Source of the DNA: WHSW01 sp963740055 | GTDB taxonomy: Bacteria; Actinomycetota; Thermoleophilia; Solirubrobacterales; 70-9 | Direction: 5' to 3' | DNA: 64,000 nucleotides | Assembly (NCBI GenBank): GCA_963740055.1 | Contig: CAVUCL010000001.1 | Coordinates: forward strand, 62,001 to 126,000 | In this document: positions 25,482-34,721 of the stretch, piece by piece | Layout of the letters: each line of letters begins with the position of its first letter | Position numbering within the stretch: the stretch's first letter is position 1 | Program-made: the position numbers and the translations under genes | The notes under the pieces: model-generated | What the model was told of the DNA's origin: nothing | The model's database searches: none | The model's input: only the letters and a program-made list of their open reading frames with translations

Positions 25482-26554
25482 GACCGATTCTGAGCGCGAT
25501 CGCGATTACGACCGCGATCCTGGCGACCGCGGGGTGCGGCGGCGGTGGAGGGAACTCGGCGCTCGCGCCGCCCCCGGACGACATCGACGCGCCGGCGACC
25601 GGGACGCTGCGGGTGTTCGCCTACGGCGACACGGTGCCCGACGAGATGCTGGACCCGTTTCGCGAGGCGAACCCGGACGTGGACCTGAAGGTGGCGACGT
25701 TCGACTCGAACAAGGCGGCCGCGGCGAAGCTCGCGGGCGGCTTCGAGGCCGACGTGGTCGAGGTCTGCACCGACGAGATGCAGCCGCTGCTCGCCCGCGA
25801 CCTGATCCGCCCCCTCGATCCGAAGGCGATCGCGAACTTCGATCGACTCGCGTTCTCCGACGCCGACGAGGTCCGCGACGAGTCCGGCCAGATCCTGTTC
25901 GTGCCCGCGTCCGCCGGCCCCCACGGGCTGATCGTGGACACCGAGGCGCTCGGCGACGACGTCGACTCCTACCAAGCGCTGTTCGACTCCGCCAACGCCG
26001 GGCAGGTGGCACTCGAGGCGACCCCGCTGACGGCGATCAGCGCCTCGGCGCTCGCGATCGGCCTCGACGACCCGATGAACCTCTCAGACGAGGAGGTCGA
26101 GCAGGCGAAGCAGAATCTGCTCGACAACCGCGACAACTTCCGCGCCTTCGCCGAGTCCGACTCCTCGATGGTCAACCTGTTCAAGTCCGGCGAGGTGGTG
26201 CTCGCCGACGGCGGCCGCGGCACGACCGAGGCGATGGCCGACGACGGGCTCCCGGTGGAGTGGGTGGCGCCGCGGGAGGGCGCGCTGTCGTGGGTCTGCG
26301 GCCTCGCGATCAGCTCGCAGGCGGAGAACATCGACGCCGCCTACAAGCTGATCGACTACTACGCCTCCGCCGAGGCGCAGGCGATCTCGGCCGAGATGGG
26401 TTTCGTGGCGATGAACCCGGCCGCCCTGCCACTGGTCGACCAGAAGTTCAAGCAGTCCGCGGACCCGCGCAACCTCGAGACCGCGATCGCCCAAACCGAG
26501 CCCGCCAACGCCGACGTCTACGACCGCGCATGGCAGGAAGTCCTCGCCCAGTAG
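25478..26554 (+). CDS. ABC transporter substrate-binding lipoprotein, PotD-like
   Basis: The protein starts with a lipoprotein signal (lipobox ATAGC, lipidated C20) and a Gly-rich linker, then an extracellular solute-binding fold (TLRVFAYGDTVPDEMLDPF, FEADVVEVC, YKLIDYYASAEAQA). It resembles polyamine-binding proteins, but the ligand cannot be read from sequence. The AAGGGAG ribosome binding site supports ATG 25478. The length of 358 residues is typical. Confidence 0.88.
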   Translation: MRPILSAIAITTAILATAGCGGGGGNSALAPPPDDIDAPATGTLRVFAYGDTVPDEMLDPFREANPDVDLKVATFDSNKAAAAKLAGGFEADVVEVCTDEMQPLLARDLIRPLDPKAIANFDRLAFSDADEVRDESGQILFVPASAGPHGLIVDTEALGDDVDSYQALFDSANAGQVALEATPLTAISASALAIGLDDPMNLSDEEVEQAKQNLLDNRDNFRAFAESDSSMVNLFKSGEVVLADGGRGTTEAMADDGLPVEWVAPREGALSWVCGLAISSQAENIDAAYKLIDYYASAEAQAISAEMGFVAMNPAALPLVDQKFKQSADPRNLETAIAQTEPANADVYDRAWQEVLAQ

Positions 26555-27402
26555 GACACCGGCTCCGCCGCGGCCTGCCGGGCGCCGCGGGCGCGGCGCT
26601 GGTCGCCGCCGTGCTCGTGATCCTGTTCGGGCCGGTCCTCGTCCTGGCACTGTTCTCGTTCAACGACTCCTCGATCATCTCGCTGCCCTGGGAGGGCTTC
26701 ACGACCGACTGGTACGAGGAGGCCTGGGCCAACGACCAGGCGCGCGACGCGGTCGTCAACTCGGTCGTCGTCGCCTCCGTCGTCACCGTGATCTCGCTGG
26801 TCCTCGGCACTGCCGCCGCCTGGGGTCTGACGCGGCTCCGGTTCCCGGCCCGCGGCGCTGTAGCCGGCCTGCACGGCTCGGTCCTCGTCGTCCCCTGGCT
26901 GATCATCGGCGTCGCCGGGCTGATCTTCTTCAGCGAGCTCGGCGTCTCGCTCTCGCTGCAGACGGTCGGGCTGATGCACCTGGTCGTCACCTTCCCGCTC
27001 GTGGTCGCGATCGTCTCGGCCGGGCTGGTGCGGTTCCAGCGCTCGCTCGAGGAGGCCGCGATCGACCTCGGGGCCTCACAGGTACAGATGCTGCGCTACG
27101 TCGTCCTGCCGCAGATCGCGCCGTCGCTGGCGGCGGCCGGGATCTTCGCCTTCGCCTGGTCGTTCAACAACTTCGAGATCTCGTTCTTCACCGGCGGCTT
27201 CGACCAGACGTTCCCGGTCTGGGTGTTCTCGATCCTGCGCCAGTCCGAGAACCTGCCGCTCGTGAACGCGGTCTCGACCGTGATCGCGTTGGCGCAGATC
27301 GTCGCCGTCTTCGGCGCCTGGCAGCTGATCAAGGCGCTGAGCCGGCGGCGCGGCGACGGCACCGGCGAGCTCACCGATCTCGTCGCCGGAGCGGTGCGCT
27401 GA
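26530..27402 (+). CDS. ABC transporter permease, PotC-like
   Basis: The 290-residue membrane protein has six predicted helices and the EAA-loop motif EEAAIDLGASQVQMLRYVVLPQIAPSL that contacts the ATPase. The N-terminal FGPVLVLALFSFNDSS is typical of PotC. ATG 26530 overlaps the binding-protein gene by 25 bp and is the best supported start. Confidence 0.88.
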   Translation: MAGSPRPVGHRLRRGLPGAAGAALVAAVLVILFGPVLVLALFSFNDSSIISLPWEGFTTDWYEEAWANDQARDAVVNSVVVASVVTVISLVLGTAAAWGLTRLRFPARGAVAGLHGSVLVVPWLIIGVAGLIFFSELGVSLSLQTVGLMHLVVTFPLVVAIVSAGLVRFQRSLEEAAIDLGASQVQMLRYVVLPQIAPSLAAAGIFAFAWSFNNFEISFFTGGFDQTFPVWVFSILRQSENLPLVNAVSTVIALAQIVAVFGAWQLIKALSRRRGDGTGELTDLVAGAVR

Positions 27403-28247
27403 TGCGCGCCCGGCTACGGCCGCTCGCCTTCCTCGGCGCGCCGACCGCGCTCCTGGCCGCGTTCTTCCTCGCGCCGATGGTGGTGATGCTGGTGATCGCG
27501 CTCAACTACGGCGTCTTGAGCGGCAGCAGCGGCTGGACGCTGACCAACTTCACCGACGCGATCGGCGACCCGCTCTATCGCGACGTGGCCCTGACCACGT
27601 TCCAGATCGCGACCGCGGCGATGGTGATCCAGCTCGCGATCGCGATCCCGCTCGCCTACGTGCTCGCCTACCGTGCCGGGCGCTTCGAGCTCGGCCTGCT
27701 GCTCTTCCTCGTCCTCGCCGACGAGCTCAACCCGATGGTCCGCATCTACGCCTGGCGGATGCTGCTCGGGCGCGAGGGGCTGATCAACTCCGCCCTGCTC
27801 GAGGTCGGGTTGATCGACGCGCCGATCGACGCCCTGCTGTTCAGCAAGTTCGCCGTCATCGTCGTCCTCTCGACCAGCTACCTGACCTACACCGTGATCC
27901 CGATCTACGCCGCGATGAAGGCGATCGACCGCAACCTGTTCGAGGCCGCGCGCGACCTCGGTGCGGGCTGGTTCACGACCGCGCGCCGCGTCCTGCTGCC
28001 GCTGATCGCACCGGGGATCTTCGTCGCCCTGCTGCTCGTCTACATCCCCCTGTTCACCGATTTCGCGAGCCCGGCGCTGGTCGGGGGCACCGAGGGCTAC
28101 ATGCTCGGCAACGTCGTCAACGACCTGGTGCTGGAGAGCGGCGACCTGAACGGGGGGGCGGCGATGAGCATGCTGATGCTCGGCGCCTCGGCGCTGTTCG
28201 CGATCGTCGCCTACCGGCTGACGAAGATCAGGCAACTCGAATCGTGA
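27402..28247 (+). CDS. ABC transporter permease, PotB-like
   Basis: The second permease subunit has 281 residues, six helices and the EAA-type loop FEAARDLGAGWFTTARRVLLPLIAPGI. The PotC-like gene precedes the PotB-like gene, reversing the usual pot order. It overlaps its neighbours by TGATG and GTGA. Confidence 0.88.
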   Translation: MRARLRPLAFLGAPTALLAAFFLAPMVVMLVIALNYGVLSGSSGWTLTNFTDAIGDPLYRDVALTTFQIATAAMVIQLAIAIPLAYVLAYRAGRFELGLLLFLVLADELNPMVRIYAWRMLLGREGLINSALLEVGLIDAPIDALLFSKFAVIVVLSTSYLTYTVIPIYAAMKAIDRNLFEAARDLGAGWFTTARRVLLPLIAPGIFVALLLVYIPLFTDFASPALVGGTEGYMLGNVVNDLVLESGDLNGGAAMSMLMLGASALFAIVAYRLTKIRQLES

Positions 28248-29872
28248 GCGCGAACGGCACCGATTCCGCGACCTGGGACGTGGCGATCGTCGGCGGGGGC
28301 CACAACGGGCTCGTCGCCGCGTTCTATCTCGCCCGGTCGGGTCTGCGCACGATCGTGCTCGAGCGGCGGTCGATGGTCGGCGGATGCGCGGTCACGGAGG
28401 AGTTCGCGCCCGGCTTTCGGGCCTCGACCGGCGCCTATGTCCTGAGCATGCTGCGCGAGCCCGTGTGGCGCGACCTGCGCCTGGTCGAGCGCGGGATCGA
28501 GGTCGACGCGGCGGGGCCGAGCCTCAACCTGCAGGACGACGGCTCGGCGCTGCTGCTCGACGGCGACCTCGCCCGCACGCAGGAGGAGGTGCGGCGCTTC
28601 TCGCCCGCCGACGCCCGCCAGCTGCCGCCGTTCGAGGCCGAGCTCGGGCGGATCGCGGAGCTGATCACCCCGCTGATCGACACCACGCCGCCGGACCCCC
28701 GCAGGATGCGCCCGCGTGAGCTCGGCCGGCTGCTGCGCCTCGGCCGGATCGCAGCCCGCCACCGTGGCCGGATCGCCGACGCCCTCTATCTGTTCGGGAC
28801 CTCGGCGACGCAGTACCTGCGCGAGTGGTTCAGCTCCGAGCAGGTGCTGGCGGCGCTCGGATGGCACGCGATCAACGACTCGACCGCGGGCCCGTCGACG
28901 CCGGGCACCGCCTACGTGCTCCTGCACGATCACGCCGCCGAGCAGGCCGGTGGCGGGATCCGCCAGTGGGGCTTCGTCCGCGGCGGCATCGGCCGGCTGC
29001 CGGCGGCGATGGCCGACGCCGCGCGGGAGGCCGGCGCGACCGTGCGTACCGAGGCGCCGGTCGAGCGAATCGTGGTCGAGGAGGGGCGGGCGACCGGGGT
29101 CGAGCTCGCCGGCGGCGAGGTGGTCGCGGCGCGGCGGGTGCTCTCGAACGCGGATCCGAAGACGACCCTGCTCAACCTCGTCGGCGAGAGCTCGCTTCCG
29201 CCACGGTTCGCGCGGGCGCTGACCGCCTACCGCTGCGAGGGCACGAGCGTGAAGATCAATCTCGCGGTCGACCAGCTGCCGATCGCGGCCGCGTTCGACG
29301 GCGAACGCGAGCGGCCCTACCATCGCGGGATCGTCGAGGTCAATCCCACGGTCGCGCAGATGGACGCGGCGCAGGCCGACGCGCGGGCCGGCCGTCCGGC
29401 CACCGACCCGCATATCGAGCTCTGCATCCCGACCGTCCACGATCCGTCGCTGGCCCCGGCGGGCCGACACGTGGTCACGATCGACGTCAACTCCCAGCCC
29501 TACACGCTCGCCGAGGGCTCGTGGGACGAGATCCGCGACCGGGTCGCCGACCGGGCGATCGCGAAGCTCGGCGAGCACTTCCCCAACCTCCCGTCCTCGA
29601 TCCTCGAGCGCCAGGTGCTGGCGCCGCCCGACCTCGAGCGCCTGCTCGGGATCTGGGGCGGACACGCGTTGCATGGCGAGATGTCCTTCGACCAGCTCTT
29701 CAACCTGCGCCCGGTTCGCGGTTGGGGTGAGTACCGCACACCGATCCGCGATCTCTGGCTGTGCGGCGCAGGAACCCATCCGGGCGGCGGCGTCACCGGC
29801 GCCAACGGGCGCAACTGCGCGCGCGAGGTGCTGCGCGAGGCGGGCGCTCGCCGGAAGGCTCGGAGGCGATGA
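28244..29872 (+). CDS. NAD(P)/FAD-dependent oxidoreductase, phytoene desaturase/PYROXD2-like
   Basis: The N-terminal dinucleotide-binding fold reads VAIVGGGHNGLVAAFYLARSG followed by VLERRSMVGGCAVTEE. The C-terminal FAD motif is LWLCGAGTHPGGGVTGANGRNCA. At 542 residues it matches the PYROXD2-type amine/carotenoid oxidoreductase group. A carotenoid role is unlikely, since no other crt gene is near and it sits in a transporter and aminotransferase operon. It probably oxidises an intermediate of the imported amino compound. GTG 28244 overlaps the permease stop. Confidence 0.85.
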   Translation: MSANGTDSATWDVAIVGGGHNGLVAAFYLARSGLRTIVLERRSMVGGCAVTEEFAPGFRASTGAYVLSMLREPVWRDLRLVERGIEVDAAGPSLNLQDDGSALLLDGDLARTQEEVRRFSPADARQLPPFEAELGRIAELITPLIDTTPPDPRRMRPRELGRLLRLGRIAARHRGRIADALYLFGTSATQYLREWFSSEQVLAALGWHAINDSTAGPSTPGTAYVLLHDHAAEQAGGGIRQWGFVRGGIGRLPAAMADAAREAGATVRTEAPVERIVVEEGRATGVELAGGEVVAARRVLSNADPKTTLLNLVGESSLPPRFARALTAYRCEGTSVKINLAVDQLPIAAAFDGERERPYHRGIVEVNPTVAQMDAAQADARAGRPATDPHIELCIPTVHDPSLAPAGRHVVTIDVNSQPYTLAEGSWDEIRDRVADRAIAKLGEHFPNLPSSILERQVLAPPDLERLLGIWGGHALHGEMSFDQLFNLRPVRGWGEYRTPIRDLWLCGAGTHPGGGVTGANGRNCAREVLREAGARRKARRR

Positions 29873-31248
29873 GCCCGCTGAATCCCCCCGAATGGGAGTC
29901 GATCGAGGCGCCGGCGATCCGAACCGAGCCGCCCGGCCCGCGCAGCCGCGAGGTGCTCGCGCGGATCGGACGCTCCGCCTATCCGGGCCTCTCCGAGGGC
30001 CTGGCGCCGCTGGCGCTCGCCTCGAAGCGCGCCTGGACGGTCACCGACGCCGACGACAACGTCTATCTCGACCTCGCCTCGGCATCCGCATCGGTGCCCC
30101 TGGGAGCCGGGCGCGAGGAGCTGACCGAGCCGGCCGTCGAGGCGCTGCGCCGGTTCGGCAACGAGGACAGCCATGCGCTCGCCTCCGCGCTCACAGCCGA
30201 GCTCGGCGAACGGCTGCTGGCGATCGCGCCCGCGAGCCTGACGCGGTTCGACATCGCCCTCAACGGCACCGAGGCGGTCGAGATCGCGATCAAGATGATG
30301 CGCCGGTCGAGCGGCCGGCCGATCGTGATCGGCTTTCACGGCTCCTACCACGGCGAGTCGACCGCGACCGCGGCGCTCGGGGCCGAGCACTCGGAGATCA
30401 GCCGCGGCCTGCGCGGGCTCGTGCCCGGGTTCGTCCACGCCCCCTACCCGAATCCGTACCGCTCGCCGCTTCGCGACCCGCTCCCCGGCGGCAGCGGCGA
30501 CGCGACCGTCGATTACCTCCGCGACCACCTTCTCTTCCACGCCGTGGACCCGGGTGAGGTAGCCGGCGTGGTGATCGAGCCGGTGCTCGGCTCGGGCGGC
30601 TGCATCGCGCCACCGGACGCGTTCTGGCCGGCGCTGACCGAGCTCTGCGCCGAGCACGACTGGCTTCTGTGCGCGGACGAAGTGAAGACCGGCATGGGCC
30701 GCACGGGCGAGCTGCTCGCGGTCGAGCGCTGGGGAGTCGAACCGGACCTGATCTGCCTCGGCAAGGCGCTCGGGGGCGGGGTGATGCCGATCGGCGCCGT
30801 GCTCGGCTCCGAGCGCGCGATCGGCGGCTTCGCCGATGTCCCGACCGGCAGCACCTGGTCGTGGCTGCCGGCCTCCTGTGCCGCGGCGCTCGCGACGCTC
30901 GACTTCTACGACCGCGAGCCGGTGCTCGAGAACGTGCGCGAGCTCGAGCGGGTGGCCGCCGCGCGCCTCGCCGAGCTCGCCGGCCGGTTCGAGTCGATCG
31001 GCGACGTGCGCGCCGTCGGCTGCTTCCTCGCGATCGAGTTCGTCGCCGACCGCGCCGGCAAGCGTCGTGACACCGAGCTCCAGCACGCCGTCGCCGCCGA
31101 GCTCTGCAGCCGCGGTGTGCTCACCGACTCGAGCACCACCTCGCTCAACCTGCAGCCGTCGCTGGTGATGCCGCCCGCGGCGCTGGAGCGCGCGTTCGAG
31201 ATCGTGGGCGAGGCGATCGAGGTCGTGCTCGCCGAGCGCCGACGATGA
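29869..31248 (+). CDS. Class III aminotransferase (omega-amino acid or polyamine type)
   Basis: This 459-residue PLP enzyme has the subgroup III hallmarks: NGTEAVEIAIKMMR, GFHGSYHGES, the aspartate in LLCADEVKTGMGRTG and the lysine in ICLGKALGGGVMPIGAV. It resembles GABA, putrescine or beta-alanine:pyruvate transaminases. ATG 29869 overlaps the oxidoreductase stop and is preceded by GGAGG. With the divergent gene at 19578 it makes two aminotransferases in one locus, suggesting two transamination steps or alternative substrates. Confidence 0.85.
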   Translation: MSPLNPPEWESIEAPAIRTEPPGPRSREVLARIGRSAYPGLSEGLAPLALASKRAWTVTDADDNVYLDLASASASVPLGAGREELTEPAVEALRRFGNEDSHALASALTAELGERLLAIAPASLTRFDIALNGTEAVEIAIKMMRRSSGRPIVIGFHGSYHGESTATAALGAEHSEISRGLRGLVPGFVHAPYPNPYRSPLRDPLPGGSGDATVDYLRDHLLFHAVDPGEVAGVVIEPVLGSGGCIAPPDAFWPALTELCAEHDWLLCADEVKTGMGRTGELLAVERWGVEPDLICLGKALGGGVMPIGAVLGSERAIGGFADVPTGSTWSWLPASCAAALATLDFYDREPVLENVRELERVAAARLAELAGRFESIGDVRAVGCFLAIEFVADRAGKRRDTELQHAVAAELCSRGVLTDSSTTSLNLQPSLVMPPAALERAFEIVGEAIEVVLAERRR

Positions 31249-32447
31249 CCGGGCTCGAGGAGGCGCTCGAGGCCGAGCTCGCGGCGATGGGCGAGTCCGG
31301 GACGCTGAAGCGGATCCCGGTGCTCGACTCGCCCCAGGGGCCGCTGATCGAGATCGAGGGCCGGGGCGAGGTGCTCTGCCTCTGCTCCAACGACTACCTC
31401 GGCCTCGCCAACGATCCGGCGGTCGTCGCCGCCGCCACCGAGGGCCTCGCCCGCTACGGAGCCGGGACCGCGTCGGTGCGGTTCATCTGCGGCACGTTCG
31501 CGCCCCACGTCGAGCTCGAGCGCGAGCTGGCCGAATTCGTCGCCACGCCGGCGGCGCTCACCTACGTCTCCTGCTGGAACGCCAACGCGGCGCTGCTCGA
31601 CGCGCTCTGTGACCGCCCGACCGCGATCTTCTCCGACCGCCTCAACCACGCCTCGATCATCGACGGGATGCGGCTCGCGCGGCCCGCCCACAAGGCCGTC
31701 TACGAGCATGGGCAACCCGACGACCTGCGGCGAGCGCTGGCCGAGGCGCCGGAGGTCGAACGAGTTCTGATCGTCACCGACGGCGTCTTCAGCATGGAGG
31801 GCGACCTGGCGCCGATGCCCGAGCTCGCCGAGCTCGCGGCCGAGCACGGAGCGACCCTGATCGTCGACGATTCGCACGGGCTCGGGGTGATCGGCGAAAC
31901 CGGGCGCGGCGTGCTCGAGCGCTACGGACTGCTCGGCCGCCCCGACATCGTGCTCACCGGAACGCTCGGCAAGGCCCTCGGCGGCGCCGCCGGCGGCTTC
32001 GTCGCCGGGGGCGCGGCGCTCTGTGCGGTGCTCGAGCAGCGCTCGCGCGCGCAGCTGTTCTCCAACGGCCTCCCGCCCGCCGTCGCCTGCAGCGCCCGGC
32101 AGGCGCTCCGCGAGCTGCGCGAGCGCCCGCGGCTGGTCGAGCGCCTGCGGCACAACAGCGAGGCGATGCGGTCGGCGATCGCCGCGCAGGGGCTCGAGCC
32201 ACTCGCCGGTGAGAGCGCGATCGTGCCGATCATCGTCGGCGCCACCGCCGACGCGATCCGGGCCAGCGAGGTGCTGCTCGAGCGCGGCGTCTACGCGACC
32301 GGATTCGGCTACCCGGTGGTCCCGGAGGGCGCGGCGCGGGTCAGGGTCCAGGTCTCGGCGGCGCTCGAGCCCGAGCAGATCGAGCGCGCCGCGCGAGAGA
32401 TCGGGGCCGTCGGCCGCGAGCTCGGGCTCGCCGAGCCGGGCACCTGA
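31245..32447 (+). CDS. kbl: 2-amino-3-ketobutyrate CoA ligase-like alpha-oxoamine synthase
   Basis: Kbl cleaves 2-amino-3-ketobutyrate with CoA into glycine and acetyl-CoA. The 400-residue protein carries the Kbl-type GTASVRFICGT motif and NHASIIDGMRL, plus the PLP residues H135, D208, H211 and K243 (GTLGKALGG). These features favour Kbl over biotin or haem pathway synthases. No threonine dehydrogenase is adjacent, so the beta-keto amino acid may come from the FAD oxidoreductase or aminotransferase steps in this operon. It is the last gene of the operon. The related but different reaction of an 8-amino-7-oxononanoate synthase cannot be fully excluded. Confidence 0.83.
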   Translation: MTGLEEALEAELAAMGESGTLKRIPVLDSPQGPLIEIEGRGEVLCLCSNDYLGLANDPAVVAAATEGLARYGAGTASVRFICGTFAPHVELERELAEFVATPAALTYVSCWNANAALLDALCDRPTAIFSDRLNHASIIDGMRLARPAHKAVYEHGQPDDLRRALAEAPEVERVLIVTDGVFSMEGDLAPMPELAELAAEHGATLIVDDSHGLGVIGETGRGVLERYGLLGRPDIVLTGTLGKALGGAAGGFVAGGAALCAVLEQRSRAQLFSNGLPPAVACSARQALRELRERPRLVERLRHNSEAMRSAIAAQGLEPLAGESAIVPIIVGATADAIRASEVLLERGVYATGFGYPVVPEGAARVRVQVSAALEPEQIERAAREIGAVGRELGLAEPGT

Positions 32448-32450
32448 GGG

Positions 32451-32485
32451 TTGAGCCCGCGGTCGCTTTCGCGATACTGGGCGCG
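32451..32485 (+). promoter_or_regulatory. Leaderless-type promoter for the SnoaL-like gene
   Basis: TTGAGC (32451-32456), a 16-bp spacer and GATACT (32473-32478) form a good promoter. The -10 box ends 7 nt before the ATG at 32486, so the transcript should begin at or very near the start codon. Confidence 0.6.
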
Positions 32486-32897
32486 ATGACCACCAACGTC
32501 GAGCGCTACCGCGAGGCCCTCGAGGCCTGGAACCGCCGCGACCTGGTCTCGATCCTCGAGCTGGCGTCCCCGGACCTCGAGTTCCACACCGCGCAGCTCT
32601 TCCCCGGGATCAAGCCGATCTACCGCGGCCGCGACGGGTTGGTCGAGTTCTGGACCACGTTCATCGAGGAGCCCTGGGCGCTGTTTCGCCTCGACATCGA
32701 CGAGCTGCACGCCGCCGAGGACGACCGCGTGCTCGCCCTGCTCACCTTCACCGGCACCGGAGCGCGACTCGGGGGCCGAGGTCACGACCCGCTACGCGCA
32801 CCTCGCGACCCTGCGGGGCGACGAGGTGACCCGGATCGACGGGTACGCCGACTGGGACGAGGCGCGCCGCGCCGCCGGGCTCGCCGAGCCCGGCTGA
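32486..32897 (+). CDS. SnoaL-like/NTF2-fold protein, frame broken by one extra base
   Basis: The N-terminal part (NVERYREALEAWNRRDLVSILELASPDLEFH, GRDGLVEFW) is typical of SnoaL-like cone-fold proteins. After FTGTG the frame slips. The family C-terminus continues in the +1 frame as SGAEVTTRYAHLATLRGDEVTRIDGYADWDEARRAAGL up to a TGA at 32895. One extra base near 32760-32766 accounts for this and gives a normal 136-residue protein. Uncorrected, the frame runs into the next gene and creates a false fusion. Substrate unknown. Confidence 0.75.
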
Positions 32898-34315
32898 TGG
32901 CCGACCCGCTCGAGCTGCGGGCGGAGCTCGACGACGCGCTCGAGCTCGCCGCGAGCGAGGCGCGCGCCTACCTCGAGGCGTTGCCGCGCGAGCCGGTGCT
33001 CCGCCCGGGCGCGGCCGAGGCGCTCGAGGGCTGGGAGGGCGAGCTGCCCGAGGACGGCGACGGCGCGCTGGCGGCGCTCGGCGAGCTCAGCGCCCGAGCG
33101 CGCGAGAGCGCCACCCGCTCGAGCGGGCCCCGGTTCTTTCACTTCGTGATCGGTGGCGGCACCCCGGCGGCGCTGGGCGCCGACTGGCTCACCTCGGCCT
33201 ACGACCAGAACGGCTACGCCTGGGCGTCTTCGCCGCTCGCCGTTCACCTCGAGCGGGTCGCGACCCGCTGGCTCGCGGAGCTGTTCGAGCTCGGCGACGC
33301 GTTCGCCGGCACCCTGGTCACCGGCGCGACGGCGGCGAACCTGACCGGGCTCGCGGCGGCGCGTAACTGGTATGGCGAGCGCCACGGGGCCGACGTCGAC
33401 GCGGCCGGGCTCGCCGGGCTCCCGGCGCCGACCGTGCTCTCGAGCGGCTATCTGCACCCGAGTGCCGTCCAGGCGCTGGCGATGCTCGGCATCGGCCGCG
33501 ACTCGGCCCGGCGGCTGACCGCCGACGACAGCGGCCGCCTCGACCTCGCGGCGCTGGAGCGCGAGCTCGCCGCCGCCGAGCACCCGATCGTGATCGCGAA
33601 CGCGGGCGAGGTCAACGCCGGTGAGTTCGACCCGATCGCGGAGGTGGCCGAGCTCGCCCGCGCGCACGGCGCCTGGCTGCACGTCGACGGCGCCTTCGGG
33701 CTCTTCGCCCGCGTCGCGCCGGAGAGCCGCGAGCTCGTCGCCGGGGTCGAGCTCGCGGACTCGATCGCCGCCGACGCCCACAAGTGGCTCAACGTCCCGT
33801 ATGACTGCGGGTTCGCGTTCGTGCGCGAGCCGGCGCGGCTGGCGGCGGCCTTCAACGTCGGCGCGCCCTACCTGCCGGCTCCCGACGACCCGCGGCCGAA
33901 CTTCGGCTTCCTCACTCCGGAGAACTCGCGCCGAGCCCGCGCGCTCTCGGTCTGGGCGACGCTGCGCGCGTACGGGCGTCAGGGTTACCGGGCGATGGTC
34001 GAGCGCCACCTGGCGCTGGCGCGCCGGCTCGCCGCTCGCGTCGACGCCGAGGACGAGCTCGAGCGACTGGCGGAGGTGAAGCTCAACATCGTCTGCTTTC
34101 GCGCCCGCCCCGAGGGCGTCGCCGAGGACGACCTCGACCGCCTCAACGCCGAGCTCGGCGCGGCGCTGCTCGCCGACGGGCGCGTCTTCTGCGGGACGAC
34201 GACCTACCGCGGGCGGACCGCGTTTCGCCCGGCGATCGTCAACTGGCAGACGACCGAGCCCGACGTCGACGCGCTCGTCGACGTGGTGCTCGAGCTGCTC
34301 GCCGAGCGACGCTAG
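32897..34315 (+). CDS. PLP-dependent amino acid decarboxylase (group II) family protein
   Basis: The 472-residue protein shows the aromatic/glutamate decarboxylase fold: FHFVIGGGTPAALGADWLTSAYDQN, TGATAANLTGLAAAR, the aspartate in AWLHVDGAFG and the lysine in ADAHKWLNVPYDCGF. It may decarboxylate an amino acid, but some family members are aldehyde synthases or sulfinoalanine decarboxylases, so the substrate is open. ATG 32897 overlaps the corrected SnoaL stop. Confidence 0.82.
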   Translation: MADPLELRAELDDALELAASEARAYLEALPREPVLRPGAAEALEGWEGELPEDGDGALAALGELSARARESATRSSGPRFFHFVIGGGTPAALGADWLTSAYDQNGYAWASSPLAVHLERVATRWLAELFELGDAFAGTLVTGATAANLTGLAAARNWYGERHGADVDAAGLAGLPAPTVLSSGYLHPSAVQALAMLGIGRDSARRLTADDSGRLDLAALERELAAAEHPIVIANAGEVNAGEFDPIAEVAELARAHGAWLHVDGAFGLFARVAPESRELVAGVELADSIAADAHKWLNVPYDCGFAFVREPARLAAAFNVGAPYLPAPDDPRPNFGFLTPENSRRARALSVWATLRAYGRQGYRAMVERHLALARRLAARVDAEDELERLAEVKLNIVCFRARPEGVAEDDLDRLNAELGAALLADGRVFCGTTTYRGRTAFRPAIVNWQTTEPDVDALVDVVLELLAERR

Positions 34316-34318
34316 CCG

Positions 34319-34675
34319 ATGCTCCAGCACGTCTCGCTCGAGATCGCGCCCGCCGAGGCCGATGCCGCGATCGGCTTCTGGGAGCTGCTCGGGTTCGCAC
34401 GGGTCGAGGCGCCGGAGGCGCTCGGCGGCTACGTCACCTGGGTCGAGCGCGAGGGAACCCAGATCCACCTGATCCACACCGATCAGGCGATCGTCCCGGT
34501 GCTCGGCCACGCCGCGGTCGTGGTCGCCGACTTCGACGCCGCGCTCCGGCGCCTGAGTGAGGCCGGCCACGAGGTGATCGAGGCGCGCGAGCTCTGGGGC
34601 GCGCGGCGGGCGTTCGCCATCGCTCCCGGCGGTCACCGGGTCGAGCTGATGGCATCGCCGCCACCGACCGGCTGA
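34319..34675 (+). CDS. VOC-family (glyoxalase/bleomycin resistance fold) protein
   Basis: This 118-residue protein has two beta-alpha-beta-beta-beta repeats. Candidate metal residues are the early His (LQHVSLEI), His in TQIHLIHT, His in LGHAAVV and Glu in HRVELMA. It starts 3 bp after the decarboxylase stop, so it belongs to the same transcript. The substrate cannot be inferred. Confidence 0.75.
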   Translation: MLQHVSLEIAPAEADAAIGFWELLGFARVEAPEALGGYVTWVEREGTQIHLIHTDQAIVPVLGHAAVVVADFDAALRRLSEAGHEVIEARELWGARRAFAIAPGGHRVELMASPPPTG

Positions 34676-34721
34676 GCCGAGCTCGAGCTCGCGCCGCGAG
34701 CGACGCGCGTATGCTCGGCCG

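Noticed and set aside
28244..29872. Carotenoid biosynthesis gene (phytoene desaturase)
   Set aside because: Similarity is to the wider FAD oxidoreductase family; no other crt gene is nearby and the operon context is amino-compound uptake.
30465..30490. CCGCTTCGCG resembling the reverse complement of the hairpin loop
   Set aside because: Only about ten bases match, no paired arms flank it, and it lies in a plausible coding context of the aminotransferase.
32486..34315. A single 609-residue SnoaL-decarboxylase fusion protein
   Set aside because: The middle section is Arg-rich nonsense, while the +1 frame gives family-like sequence and a proper stop; a one-base insertion explains it.
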